From contig CACBTT010000007.1 in the NCBI GenBank assembly GCA_902542235.1, positions 1-64,000 of the forward strand: DNA of 64,000 bases. The letters run 5' to 3'. This document shows positions 1 through 8,414 of this stretch, one piece after another. A model generated the notes under the pieces. The model saw only the letters and a program-made list of their open reading frames with translations, did not search any database and was not told the origin of the DNA. Both the position numbers and the translations under genes were made by a program. Positions within the stretch are counted from its first letter, which is position 1. The number at the start of each line of letters is the position of its first letter. This DNA comes from an uncultured Pelagibacteraceae bacterium. GTDB taxonomy: Bacteria > Pseudomonadota > Alphaproteobacteria > Pelagibacterales > Pelagibacteraceae.

Positions 1-1
1 A

Positions 2-469
2 GCAAGATATTATGCAGGTAAAGATAAATTTGTTTCTATATTTGCAACAGGGAGCAATATTTCTAATAAATACTTCAATAAACTTAAAGATTTCGAGCTT
101 GCTACGGCAATTTTGAAAACAAAAAGCGGTGTTCAATGTATTATAAGTAATTCTAGACATTGTAGTTTTGGATATGATCAAAGGGTAGAGCTCTTTGGAA
201 GTAAAGGAATGATTATTTCTGATAATATTAAAGAAAATGAGATTAGTTTGTATTCTAATAAAAGTACGAATGCACGTTCAAGCTTTAAACATTTCTTTAT
301 AGAAAGATACGATCAGGCATACAAAGAACAGTTAAATGATCTTGCCAAATTATTCAGATCAAATTTGAGACCTAAAAGTGGTTTTATTGATGGAAAGATT
401 TCAATACAAATTGCTGAGAGTGCTATGCGGTCATTAAAATCAAAAAAGTTTGAAAAAATAAAATATTAA
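2..469 (+). CDS. Gfo/Idh/MocA-family dehydrogenase, C-terminal part (inositol 2-dehydrogenase-like)
   Basis: The reading frame is open at the left edge of the window, so the N-terminal NAD-binding Rossmann part lies outside. What remains is the C-terminal substrate-binding half. It contains a stretch reading GYDQRVELFGSKGM, which is typical of the strand and dimer region of inositol 2-dehydrogenases (IolG) and relatives, followed by the usual helix ending in a basic tail. Such enzymes oxidise myo-inositol or another sugar with NAD. The sugar ABC importer that follows in the same direction fits a transport-plus-catabolism group. The exact substrate is inferred. An internal TTG at 113 is not a real start, because coding continues upstream of it. 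Confidence 0.8.
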   Translation, partial: ARYYAGKDKFVSIFATGSNISNKYFNKLKDFELATAILKTKSGVQCIISNSRHCSFGYDQRVELFGSKGMIISDNIKENEISLYSNKSTNARSSFKHFFIERYDQAYKEQLNDLAKLFRSNLRPKSGFIDGKISIQIAESAMRSLKSKKFEKIKY

Positions 470-480
470 AAATCAACTTT

Positions 481-503
481 AGGTTGAATACAACCTGCTT
501 CTT
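481..503 (+). terminator. Possible weak stem-loop after the dehydrogenase
   Basis: AGGTTG (481-486) pairs with CAACCT (491-496) across a 4-nt loop and is followed by a short pyrimidine stretch (GCTTCTTT). It sits 11 bases after the stop codon. The stem is only 6 bp and the T-run is interrupted, so this may be a weak terminator or chance. Confidence 0.35.
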
Positions 504-538
504 TACAATCTAAATAAATTTATGTTAGCTTTAATGTT

Positions 539-554
539 TAAAAGTTAACTTTTA
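539..554. promoter_or_regulatory. Perfect 16-bp palindrome upstream of the binding-protein gene
   Basis: TAAAAGTTAACTTTTA is its own reverse complement. It lies just before the AGAGGA ribosome-binding site (561-566) and the ATG at 575. A symmetric site here could be an operator for a sugar-responsive repressor. In such AT-rich DNA short palindromes also occur by chance, so the role is inference only. Confidence 0.3.
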
Positions 555-574
555 TTTAAGAGAGGAAATTAAAA

Positions 575-1498
575 ATGAGAACAATAAAAAACTTTATATT
601 AGCTATTGTTGCTTGGGCAATGATGTCAGTATCAGCACTGGCAGTTGATATAATCGTTGTTTCACACGGTCAAGCTAATGACCCTTTTTGGTCTGTAGCA
701 AAAAATGGAGTCGATTCCGCTTGTAAAGATATGGGAGTATCTTGCAAATATACTGCACCAGGAACTTTTGACATGGTTGAAATGGCAAAACTAATAGATA
801 ACGCTGTATCACAAAAACCAAAAGGTATTGTAATAACTTTACCTGATGCAGCTGCATTAGGAAAATCTGTTAAAGCAGCAATAGCTGCTGGTATACCAGT
901 AGTTTCTATGAACTCTGGTTCGGATGACTATGCATCATTAGGAATTAGTGCACACGTAGGTCAAACTGAATTTGAAGCTGGCGTTGGTGGTGGACAAAAA
1001 ATGAAAGCTGCTGGAGGAAAAAAAGCTTTATGCGTTAACCACGAAGTTGGAAACGTAGCGCTTGATAGAAGATGTGCAGGTTTCAAAAAAGGTTTTGGTG
1101 GATCTGTTGATATTCTTGGAACATCAAATGACCCAACTGAAATTCAAAAAGCTGTTGCTGCAAAATTAGGTGGTGGATATGACACTATTCTAACTTTAGG
1201 AGCTGGTTTATCTGGTGAAGCAGCACTAAAAGCTTTAGAAGCTGCTGGTAAAGTTGGAAATGTTAAATTAGGAACATTTGATATGTCACCTAACATGTTA
1301 AAAGCTGCTGCTGCAGGTAAAGTAGAGTTTTTAATTGACCAACAACAATATCTACAAGGCTATTTGCCTATAGCTATTTTTGCTCAGTACATGAGATGGG
1401 GAACAATGCCTGCTGGTGTAGTTATGACTGGACCTGGATTTGTTACTCCTGATAATGCTGCTAAAGTAATTAAATGGGCAGCTCAAGGTTATAGATAA
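575..1498 (+). CDS. Sugar (possibly inositol) ABC transporter, periplasmic substrate-binding protein
   Basis: A 307-residue protein with a clear Sec signal peptide: basic start, hydrophobic core, cleavage after the SALA region near residue 23. It then has the type I periplasmic-binding fold of ribose, fructose and inositol binding proteins, with repeated Ala/Gly-rich helices and the motif GIVITLPD. An AGAGGA ribosome-binding site precedes the ATG by eight bases. It captures a sugar in the periplasm for the permease and ATPase that follow. The preceding inositol dehydrogenase-like gene suggests a cyclitol substrate, but ribose- or fructose-type sugars cannot be excluded. A strong terminator directly after the stop probably makes this the most abundant product of the operon. 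Confidence 0.88.
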   Translation: MRTIKNFILAIVAWAMMSVSALAVDIIVVSHGQANDPFWSVAKNGVDSACKDMGVSCKYTAPGTFDMVEMAKLIDNAVSQKPKGIVITLPDAAALGKSVKAAIAAGIPVVSMNSGSDDYASLGISAHVGQTEFEAGVGGGQKMKAAGGKKALCVNHEVGNVALDRRCAGFKKGFGGSVDILGTSNDPTEIQKAVAAKLGGGYDTILTLGAGLSGEAALKALEAAGKVGNVKLGTFDMSPNMLKAAAAGKVEFLIDQQQYLQGYLPIAIFAQYMRWGTMPAGVVMTGPGFVTPDNAAKVIKWAAQGYR

Positions 1499-1509
1499 AA
1501 TCTATATTT

Positions 1510-1544
1510 AAGGCCTGACTAAATTTTATAGTCAGGCCTTTTTT
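1510..1544 (+). terminator. Intrinsic terminator between binding protein and permease genes
   Basis: Bases 1510-1521 and 1529-1540 form a perfect 12-bp stem (AAGGCCTGACTA and its complement) around a 7-nt loop, and the stem runs into a T-tract (1540-1544). The stem is unusually G+C-rich for this genome. The permease ATG follows at 1555. Partial termination here would give many binding-protein transcripts per transporter transcript. Confidence 0.85.
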
Positions 1545-1554
1545 CAAAATTTAA

Positions 1555-2682
1555 ATGTCATTAAAATCAAAAAGTATTTCATCAAAAAGTAGTCTTAATG
1601 AAGACGAACGTTTAAAAAAAATATCACCACTAAGAGTTTTATTGAATAGGCCTGAGCTAGGTGCATTAGGTGGCTCAATACTTGTATTTATATTTTTTGG
1701 AATAGTAGCTGGCGATACTGGTATGTTTAGCGCCTATGGAATGCTTAATTTCCTAGATGTTTCAGCTAATTTAGGAATTATAGCAATAGCAGCAGCGATG
1801 TTAATGATTGGCGGTGAATTTGATTTGTCAATTGGATCAATGATTGGCTTTGCTGGAATTTGTATTGCAATTCCTGCAATTTATTGGGGTTGGCCACTAT
1901 GGATGAGTATAGTTTTTGCTTTCGCTATGGCAGTATTGGTTGGATACTTTAATGGCATAATGGTTGTCAAAACTGGTTTGCCATCTTTTATTGTAACACT
2001 TGCAATGCTTTTTATTTTAAGAGGTTTGACATTAGCAATAACAAGATTGATTACTGGTAGAACTCAAGTTCCAGGACTAAGAGTATTAATTGAAGATGAT
2101 CCATTAGCATGGTTATTTGCTACAGATACTTTTAAATGGCTTTTTGCTTGGTTGGGATCATTAAAATTGATTGAATTAAGAACTGATGGAACTCCTCTTG
2201 CAACTGGAATACCTCCATCAGTTATTTGGTTTATTGCATTAACATTGTTTGCAACATGGATATTGATGAAAACAAGGTACGGTAATTGGATCTTCGCATC
2301 TGGAGGCGATAAAATTGGAGCAACAAATGTGGGTGTGCCTGTTGGAAGGGTTAAAATAAGTCTATTTATCGGTACGGCAGTGGCGTCTACTATTTTTGCT
2401 TGTATTCAAGTATTAGATGCAGGTTCTGCAGATACTATGAGAGGTACTTTAAAAGAACTAGAGGCTATTGCTGCTGCTGTTGTTGGTGGTTGTCTCTTAA
2501 CAGGCGGATATGGATCTGCAATAGGTGCTGCTTTTGGTGCAATTATATTTGGTACTGTATCTATGGGAATATTTTATACAGATGTTGACACTGACTGGTT
2601 TAAAGTTTTCTTGGGAGCAATGATGTTGATAGCTGTAGTGTTTAATAACTATATCAGAAAGAAAGTGACTGAGAGTAAATAA
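1555..2682 (+). CDS. Sugar ABC transporter permease (RbsC/FrcC type)
   Basis: A 375-residue integral membrane protein with about eight to ten hydrophobic segments, including the conserved [13 protein letters not shown] region of the BPD_transp_2 family (ribose, fructose and inositol permeases). A Gly-rich segment near residues 305-335 ([20 protein letters not shown]) is the cytoplasmic loop that contacts the ATPase in this family. About 45 polar residues precede the first membrane span. The stop overlaps the next ATG by one base (TAATG), implying translational coupling to the ATPase. Only one permease gene is present, so the transporter is presumably a homodimer of this subunit. Confidence 0.9.
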   Translation: MSLKSKSISSKSSLNEDERLKKISPLRVLLNRPELGALGGSILVFIFFGIVAGDTGMFSAYGMLNFLDVSANLGIIAIAAAMLMIGGEFDLSIGSMIGFAGICIAIPAIYWGWPLWMSIVFAFAMAVLVGYFNGIMVVKTGLPSFIVTLAMLFILRGLTLAITRLITGRTQVPGLRVLIEDDPLAWLFATDTFKWLFAWLGSLKLIELRTDGTPLATGIPPSVIWFIALTLFATWILMKTRYGNWIFASGGDKIGATNVGVPVGRVKISLFIGTAVASTIFACIQVLDAGSADTMRGTLKELEAIAAAVVGGCLLTGGYGSAIGAAFGAIIFGTVSMGIFYTDVDTDWFKVFLGAMMLIAVVFNNYIRKKVTESK

Positions 2683-3479
2683 TGTCAGACTATCTCGTTC
2701 AATTTAATAATATTAGTAAGTTTTTTGGGAAGGTAATAGCGCTTAAAGATGTCACTATGAGATTAAAAAAAGGTGAGATCATGTGTTTGCTTGGAGATAA
2801 TGGAGCAGGAAAGTCGACTTTAATTAAAACTTTAGCAGGTGTTCATAAACCAGATGAAGGAGAAATTATATTTGAAGATAATAAAATTGTTTTTGACTCA
2901 CCCAAAGATGCTTTAGATATTGGTATAGGAACAGTTTATCAAGATCTAGCATTAGTTCCTTTAATGAGTGTTACTAGAAATTTTTTTATGGGAAGAGAGC
3001 CTCAAAAAGGTATTCCTTTCCTTAAAACTTTTGATGTGGAGAAAGCAAATAAGATAGCAGCAGATAGAATGGGACAGATAGGTATCGATGTTAGAGATCC
3101 ATCTCAGGCAGTTGGAACTATGTCCGGTGGTGAAAGACAATGCCTAGCAATATCACGTGCTATATATTTTGGAGCAAAAGTTTTAGTTTTAGATGAACCA
3201 ACTTCTGCTTTAGGAGTTCATCAAGCATCAATGGTATTAAAATATATTGTAAAGGCTGCGTCTGAGGGATTGGCTGTAATTTTAATTACTCATAATGTAC
3301 ATCATGCTTACCCTGTTGGTAATAGTTTCACTGTACTTAATCGAGGAAAAAGCATGGGCACGTTCCAAAAAAAAGATATTTCTAGAGAAAAGCTTCTTAG
3401 TATGATGGCTGGTGGTGAAGAATTAGACAAACTTGAAGTCGAACTTCAAGAAATGGATAGAATTCACAACAAAAATTAG
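2682..3479 (+). CDS. Sugar ABC transporter ATP-binding protein (single ABC domain, FrcA-like)
   Basis: A 265-residue ATPase with Walker [10 protein letters not shown] (residues 38-46), a Q-loop (TVYQDLAL), signature SGGERQ from residue 148, Walker [12 protein letters not shown] (Asp171, Glu172) and the switch His in LITHNVHHA. RbsA-type sugar ATPases carry two ABC domains in about 500 residues. This protein has only one, as in FrcA-type fructose or inositol systems, so two copies would power the transporter. It completes the importer with the two upstream genes. The start overlaps the permease stop by one base. Confidence 0.9.
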   Translation: MSDYLVQFNNISKFFGKVIALKDVTMRLKKGEIMCLLGDNGAGKSTLIKTLAGVHKPDEGEIIFEDNKIVFDSPKDALDIGIGTVYQDLALVPLMSVTRNFFMGREPQKGIPFLKTFDVEKANKIAADRMGQIGIDVRDPSQAVGTMSGGERQCLAISRAIYFGAKVLVLDEPTSALGVHQASMVLKYIVKAASEGLAVILITHNVHHAYPVGNSFTVLNRGKSMGTFQKKDISREKLLSMMAGGEELDKLEVELQEMDRIHNKN

Positions 3480-3502
3480 ATATTACGCCATATATCTTTA
3501 CC

Positions 3503-4363
3503 ATGACAAAATCATTTCCTTTGCTCTTTATATTATTATGGTCTTCGGCATTCATATCTGGGAAAGAAATTGTTCAAAACGCTTCTCCATTTGCGGCTTT
3601 AGCATTTAGATTTGGGATTGTAACAATTGGTTTTCTCGTATTTGCTTATTTCAGTAATGATAAAATTTTTGGAAAATTAAAAAATATTATTGAAAGTATT
3701 TCAACAGGTATTTTATTTCATGGAATTTATTTAGGTGGATGTTGGTATGCATTTTCAATTGGGATGCCAGCTGCAATTGTAGCTTTAATAGTTACACTTC
3801 AACCAATTTTAACAAATATTTTATCTGGTCCAATTTTTGGAGAAAAAATATCTTGGAAACAGTGGGTAGGTATCAGTTTAGGTTTCGTTGGTTCTGTCAC
3901 TGTCTTAGGTATTGATTTTGGAAAAGAAATTCCTCCTTTAGGATTGGTAGCTACAGTCTTAGCTTTATTTGCAATAACGGCTGGAACATTGTGGCAAAAA
4001 AAATTGAGTGGAAATTTAGCTTTGTCAGTTAACAATGCGTATCAAGCAGTTGGCGGTTGCCTTTTTAATCTATTATTAATGTTTATATTTGAAAATGCTT
4101 ACATAAATTTTACAACTAGTTTTATATTGGGTATGTCTCACCAAATTATATTAGTTTCATTTGGAGCTTTTACTATTCTTATGTTTTTAATCAAAAGAGG
4201 TACTGTTGGTAAAACTACTACTTTATTTTTTTTAGTACCTCCTACTTCAGCAGTGATGGCATGGATATTTTTAAACGAACAATTAACATTTACTGACATA
4301 ATTGGTTTTATAATAACAACCGTTGGAGTATTTATAGCTACAAGGGATAAAAAAAATGGATAA
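3503..4363 (+). CDS. EamA/DMT-family transporter
   Basis: A 286-residue membrane protein with about ten predicted spans arranged as two EamA repeats. The N-terminal LFILLWSSAFISGKE and the repeat-terminal segment FLNEQLTFTDIIGFIITTVGV are typical of drug/metabolite transporters (RhaT and amino-acid exporter relatives). The substrate cannot be told from sequence. It starts 23 bases after the ABC ATPase and overlaps the following methyltransferase by 8 bases, so it may be read with either group. The link to sugar uptake is not certain. Confidence 0.85.
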   Translation: MTKSFPLLFILLWSSAFISGKEIVQNASPFAALAFRFGIVTIGFLVFAYFSNDKIFGKLKNIIESISTGILFHGIYLGGCWYAFSIGMPAAIVALIVTLQPILTNILSGPIFGEKISWKQWVGISLGFVGSVTVLGIDFGKEIPPLGLVATVLALFAITAGTLWQKKLSGNLALSVNNAYQAVGGCLFNLLLMFIFENAYINFTTSFILGMSHQIILVSFGAFTILMFLIKRGTVGKTTTLFFLVPPTSAVMAWIFLNEQLTFTDIIGFIITTVGVFIATRDKKNG

Positions 4364-5276
4364 CAATTTTTTTAAAAAAATAAGAATTTTAGATGGTGGT
4401 TTGGGTCAATTATTACTTGAAAAAGGAATGGTATCTATGGGGACTTTATGGTCTGCTAGCGCTTTATTAGATGAAAAATATCATCAAATGTTAGTTGATA
4501 CTCATCTATCATATATCAACTCAGGCTCAGATGTTATTGTTACTAACACCTTTAGCTGTAGAAAATTTAGATTAATAGAAAATAATGTTGGTAATCAATT
4601 CAAAAAATTAAACGAAATTGCATGTAAACTTGCAATCCAAGCTAAAAATTTATCAAAGAAAAATGTATTAGTAGCTGGATCAATTCCAAGCCAAAGAGAC
4701 ACTTATATTACTGATAATCGCGATATCAAATTAATAGAGGAAGATATGTTTGAACAAGCTGATATTTTAAGTGAATTTACTGATTTTTTATATTTAGATG
4801 TTATTAGCAGCACTAATGAAGTTAAAGCTGCTCTTAATATATCTAAAAAGTTAAACAAAAAAATTTTAATTGGAATACATTTAAAAAAAAATGGCGACCT
4901 ACCCTCAGAAGAAAAAATTGAGCAATTAATTGAAATTATTAAACATGAAAATACACTTGGTGTAGTTTGTGCATGTGTTTCCCCAGAGATATCATTATCA
5001 GTGTTAGATAAATTTTTTAATTGTAAAGTTCCATTTGGATTTAAAATAAATTTGTGGGGGGTTGATGAACCAGGTCCAATTCAGACATTTAATACAGCAA
5101 AACCTAATGAAATTGGAGTAAATCCTAATCAATCTTTAGGAAAAAGAGATAATTTTGATGCAAATGCATTTTATAATTTATCAAAAAAATTCGTAGAAGG
5201 CGGGGCAACAATTTTAGGTGGGTGTTGTGAGACAAAACCAGAGCATATTAGCTCTATATCTTCACTTAAATCATAA
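4356..5276 (+). CDS. Homocysteine S-methyltransferase family protein
   Basis: A 306-residue TIM-barrel protein opening with ILDGGLGQLLLEKG, the N-terminal signature of the homocysteine methyltransferase family (MetH N-domain, MmuM, BHMT). The zinc-binding cysteines are visible: Cys205 or Cys207 in VCACVS, and Cys290-Cys291 in GGCCET near the C-terminus. It should transfer a methyl group to homocysteine, giving methionine. The donor (betaine, S-methylmethionine or another) cannot be assigned from sequence. It overlaps the preceding transporter gene by 8 bases and meets the next transporter tail to tail with an 11-base overlap. Confidence 0.85.
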   Translation: MDNNFFKKIRILDGGLGQLLLEKGMVSMGTLWSASALLDEKYHQMLVDTHLSYINSGSDVIVTNTFSCRKFRLIENNVGNQFKKLNEIACKLAIQAKNLSKKNVLVAGSIPSQRDTYITDNRDIKLIEEDMFEQADILSEFTDFLYLDVISSTNEVKAALNISKKLNKKILIGIHLKKNGDLPSEEKIEQLIEIIKHENTLGVVCACVSPEISLSVLDKFFNCKVPFGFKINLWGVDEPGPIQTFNTAKPNEIGVNPNQSLGKRDNFDANAFYNLSKKFVEGGATILGGCCETKPEHISSISSLKS

Positions 5277-6153
5277 TTTTTGTATCTGCCTTTCTAACAA
5301 AATAAATTCCTACAACTACAGCTAATAAAGATATTAATACCTTGTAAGTTATTAATTCATTTAAAAATATATAGCCTAAAATAATTCCAAAGATTGGGAT
5401 TAAGTATGAGACCTGAGATTGAAAAATTAAACCATTCTTTTTTAAAATTTTAAACCTTAAAAGCCATGCAACTCCTGTTGGTACTATACCAAGATAAATT
5501 ACTGATATAGTTGAATTTAATGATGGAGTATTTTCCAATGGAGTTTCTAATAAACACATTAAAGGAAATAAAATCAGAGTTGCCCAAATTAATATTGATC
5601 CAGTAACGTTTTCGTTTTTTTTCTTACTAATTTTAAGTGTTAAAACTCCACCTATTACATAACATGTTGATCCCACTAAAATTAATATTGCTGAAAGAAA
5701 ATTATTTTCATCAATTAAAATATTATCAGAAAATAAATAAACAATTCCTGCAAATCCAATTAATATTCCTATAGTTTTGGCAACATTAAATTTTTCGTTT
5801 TTTGTATAAAAGTGACCTAATATAGTAGAGCTCAAAGGAGTAGTAGACATCAAAATTGCTGCCAAATTACTTTGCACAGATTTTACCCCGTAAGCAATTA
5901 AAAAGAATGGTATAACTAAATTTATTAATCCTATTAACATGAACCAATGCCAATCTTTTGAAAATGCTTCAATTACTATTTTTTTATAAAAACATAAAAT
6001 TAATACTGGTATAGATCCAAAAAATACTCTCAAAAAAGCAATTGTCATTGGACCAAAAGATTCTGTTGCAATTTTTATGTTAAAAAAAGCAGATGCCCAA
6101 ATTATTGATAATAATGTTAATAAAATATAATCTGTTAAATTGGCTTGCTTCAT
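5266..6153 (-). CDS. EamA/DMT-family transporter
   Basis: A 295-residue membrane protein of about ten spans, again two EamA repeats, with IIWASAFFNIKIATESFGP at the start of the first repeat and FLNELITYKVLISLLAVVVGI at the end of the second. It is a distinct paralogue of the transporter at 3.5-4.4 kb. The start overlaps the end of the YbaK-type gene by 4 bases (ATGA arrangement), suggesting a two-gene operon. Exporters of this family often move amino acids or related metabolites. The substrate here is unknown. Confidence 0.85.
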   Translation of the reverse strand: MKQANLTDYILLTLLSIIWASAFFNIKIATESFGPMTIAFLRVFFGSIPVLILCFYKKIVIEAFSKDWHWFMLIGLINLVIPFFLIAYGVKSVQSNLAAILMSTTPLSSTILGHFYTKNEKFNVAKTIGILIGFAGIVYLFSDNILIDENNFLSAILILVGSTCYVIGGVLTLKISKKKNENVTGSILIWATLILFPLMCLLETPLENTPSLNSTISVIYLGIVPTGVAWLLRFKILKKNGLIFQSQVSYLIPIFGIILGYIFLNELITYKVLISLLAVVVGIYFVRKADTKIMI

Positions 6154-6629
6154 TCTGTAATATCTTTCACATCACCTTTTGTAATTTGAATTAATTTTTC
6201 ATAATTGATCTTAAAAATCACATTAGGATGACCAGCTGCAGCAAAAATATCTTTAAACCTACTCAAAGAATTATCTATAAATATTTGAATTTTATTTATA
6301 TGACCTACAGGAGATACACCTCCAATTGTATATCCTGTTTGAGACTTAACTTCGTCAGCAGAGGCCATTCTTACATTTTTTTTTTCTGATATTTTTTTTA
6401 ATTTATTCAAAGAACATCTTTTGTCTCCAGATACCAAACAAAGTAAAAAATCATTTTCTATCTTAATAAGTAGACTTTTTACAATTGCTCCAACTTCACA
6501 ATTTAATGAATTTGCTGCATCCAAAGCTGTTTTTGCTGAATCTTTTAATTCTAGAACTGATAAATTTTCATCAAACTCTTTAAGACACTTCTCTGCTCTT
6601 TTAACTGGTTCTTTATTTAATAAAGTCAT
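6150..6629 (-). CDS. YbaK/EbsC-family aminoacyl-tRNA deacylase
   Basis: About 159 residues forming a single YbaK / prolyl-tRNA synthetase-associated domain. Seen are the conserved Lys of the substrate site in VKSLLIK, the segment LVSGDKRCSLNKL, and the loop TGYTIGGVSPVGH with the GXXXP motif. Family members hydrolyse mischarged aminoacyl-tRNAs in trans. Which one is handled here is not certain. An upstream in-frame TTG at 6635 would add two residues, but the ATG at 6629 is the more likely start. No clear Shine-Dalgarno sequence is visible. Confidence 0.82.
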   Translation of the reverse strand: MTLLNKEPVKRAEKCLKEFDENLSVLELKDSAKTALDAANSLNCEVGAIVKSLLIKIENDFLLCLVSGDKRCSLNKLKKISEKKNVRMASADEVKSQTGYTIGGVSPVGHINKIQIFIDNSLSRFKDIFAAAGHPNVIFKINYEKLIQITKGDVKDITE

Positions 6630-6774
6630 ATTCAACTTATGATTGATAAAAAAGCACTGAAATTATTGGCATAATTATATGTTTAAATTGCATAGGTGAT
6701 ATCTTCATTATATGTATTCTTTATTATAACAATATTGGTAATTAACCCAGATATTTAATTCTACAGGAGATTAT

Positions 6775-8181
6775 ATGAGCGCAAGCAAAGTTCTAAAAAT
6801 GATGAAAGACAAGCAAATTGAGTTTGTTGATTTAAGATTTACAGATCCAAGAGGTAAATTACAGCACTTAACTATGGATGCATCGGTAGTCGATGGAGAC
6901 ATGTTAACCGACGGTGTATTTTTTGATGGATCATCTATTGCTGGATGGAAAGCAATAAATGAATCTGACATGATATTAAAACCAGATTTAAACAGACAAA
7001 TCGTTGATCCATTCACATCTCATAATACTCTTGTTTTATTTTGCGACATATTAGATGCAATTAAAAGAAATCCTTATGAAAGAGATCCAAGGGGAATAGC
7101 AAAGAAAGCTGAAGCTTATTTAAAGAAGACTGGTATAGGTGATAAAGCTTACTTTGGTCCAGAGCCAGAATTTTTTGTTTTTGATGATGTAAAAATCAAA
7201 AACGATATGAACGAAACAAGTTTTTCGATAGATAGTACAGAAGGACCATATAATTCTGGAAAAAGTTATGAAAATGGGAATATGGGTCATAGACCTGGAG
7301 TTAAAGGTGGATATTTTCCAGTCCCTCCAGTAGATAGTGCTCAGGATATAAGAGGTGAATACCTAAAAGGTTTAAGAGACGTAGGTATCACAGTTGAAAA
7401 ACATCACCATGAAGTTGCTCCAAGTCAGCACGAACTTGGAATGCTTTTTGGTACATTAGTTGATCAAGCTGATAATGTGCAATTATACAAATATGTAGTT
7501 CAAATGGTTTCACATTCATTTGGTAAAACTGCTACGTTTATGCCTAAACCTGTAAAAGGTGATAATGGATCAGGAATGCACGTACACCAATCAGTTTGGA
7601 AAGGAAAAACTCCAGTTTTTTCTGGAAATAAATATTCAGGTTTGTCACAAACTGCACTTTATTATATTGGTGGAATACTTAAACATGCTAAGGCGATTAA
7701 TGCGTTTTCAAATGCCACAACAAATAGTTACAAAAGATTAATTCCAGGTTTTGAAGCTCCAGTATTGCTTGCTTATTCTGCAAGAAACAGATCAGCATCT
7801 TGTCGAATTCCGATAACTCTAAGCAAAAAAGGAGCAAGATGTGAAATTAGATTCCCAGACGCATCTGGTAATCCATATTTAACATTTGCATCTATGTTAA
7901 TGGCGGGAATTGATGGTATCAAAAATAAAATTGATCCAGGTAAATCCTTTGATAAAGATCTTTACGCTTTATCAGAGAAGGAAGTTAAAAAAGTTCCAAC
8001 GGTTTGCGGATCATTAAGAGAAGCAATGGAAAGTTTAGATAAAGATAGAAAGTTTTTAACTCAAGGTGGAGTATTTACTGACGATCAAATTGATGCTTAT
8101 ATTGCTTTAAAATTTGAAGAGATACACAACTTTGAACATACACCTCATCCTATTGAGTTTGATATGTACTATAGTTGTTAA
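6775..8181 (+). CDS. glnA: Glutamine synthetase, type I
   Basis: A 468-residue enzyme, the usual GSI length, making glutamine from glutamate, ammonia and ATP as a cytoplasmic dodecamer. Visible motifs are EPEFFVFDD (metal and glutamate site), KGDNGSGMHVHQS (ATP site), NSYKRLIPGFEAP and the active-site loop NRSASCRIP. Tyr397 in DKDLYALSEKE aligns with the adenylylation tyrosine of E. coli GlnA, so covalent regulation is possible if an adenylyltransferase is encoded elsewhere. A CAGGAGA ribosome-binding site (6764-6770) supports this start. It is transcribed alone, divergently from the YbaK-type gene across about 145 bases, and is followed by a stem-loop terminator. Confidence 0.97.
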   Translation: MSASKVLKMMKDKQIEFVDLRFTDPRGKLQHLTMDASVVDGDMLTDGVFFDGSSIAGWKAINESDMILKPDLNRQIVDPFTSHNTLVLFCDILDAIKRNPYERDPRGIAKKAEAYLKKTGIGDKAYFGPEPEFFVFDDVKIKNDMNETSFSIDSTEGPYNSGKSYENGNMGHRPGVKGGYFPVPPVDSAQDIRGEYLKGLRDVGITVEKHHHEVAPSQHELGMLFGTLVDQADNVQLYKYVVQMVSHSFGKTATFMPKPVKGDNGSGMHVHQSVWKGKTPVFSGNKYSGLSQTALYYIGGILKHAKAINAFSNATTNSYKRLIPGFEAPVLLAYSARNRSASCRIPITLSKKGARCEIRFPDASGNPYLTFASMLMAGIDGIKNKIDPGKSFDKDLYALSEKEVKKVPTVCGSLREAMESLDKDRKFLTQGGVFTDDQIDAYIALKFEEIHNFEHTPHPIEFDMYYSC

Positions 8182-8216
8182 ATAGCTTTTTTATTTTTTA
8201 GCTATTTTATTTTTTC
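8180..8216 (+). terminator. Intrinsic terminator of glnA
   Basis: AAATAGCT (8180-8187) pairs with AGCTATTT (8200-8207) around a T-rich 12-nt loop, followed by an almost unbroken T-run to 8215. The stem begins inside the glnA stop codon. The end of the small minus-strand reading frame runs through the same hairpin. Confidence 0.6.
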
Positions 8217-8355
8217 CTAAACCTTTTTTAACCACGTAGTTGAGGGTGCCATGTGCGCCCGCTTCTACTGGTTTAATTAAACTTCTGAATAAAGATTTTC
8301 TTTTTTGTGTTTTAACTTCAGAGTTTATCAGATTTTTATGCTCAAAAGTGTTCAT
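8191..8355 (-). CDS. Small basic protein of unknown function
   Basis: A 54-residue reading frame if started at the ATG at 8355. An upstream TTG at 8391 would give 66. It is strongly basic with a Lys-rich C-terminus and contains FRSLIKPVEAGAHGTLNYV; no known family is recognised. It lies 23-60 bases after the last gene of the suf operon and could be its final cistron. Its last codons overlap the glnA terminator stem, and no Shine-Dalgarno sequence is evident, so it may be a chance frame. The non-repetitive, protein-like central segment speaks for it being real. Confidence 0.4.
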   Translation of the reverse strand: MNTFEHKNLINSEVKTQKRKSLFRSLIKPVEAGAHGTLNYVVKKGLGKNKIAKK

Positions 8356-8414
8356 ATCAAAGTTTCTATCGTAGATATGCAATAAATGCAATGCTGATAT
8401 GCGTATATTAAATA

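Noticed and set aside
113-469. Dehydrogenase reading as a small gene from TTG 113
   Set aside because: The same frame is open to the left edge and codes for matching protein sequence, so this is only the end of a larger gene.
6640-6774. Sigma-54-like or riboswitch element upstream of glnA
   Set aside because: A GG...TATG stretch only loosely resembles a -24/-12 site and no stable paired leader structure could be drawn by eye.
6771-7016. Reading frame antisense to glnA
   Set aside because: It lies wholly within a strongly conserved gene on the other strand and has no protein-like motif; the same applies to the other long antisense frames in tyrS, aspS, purM, rne and dnaB.
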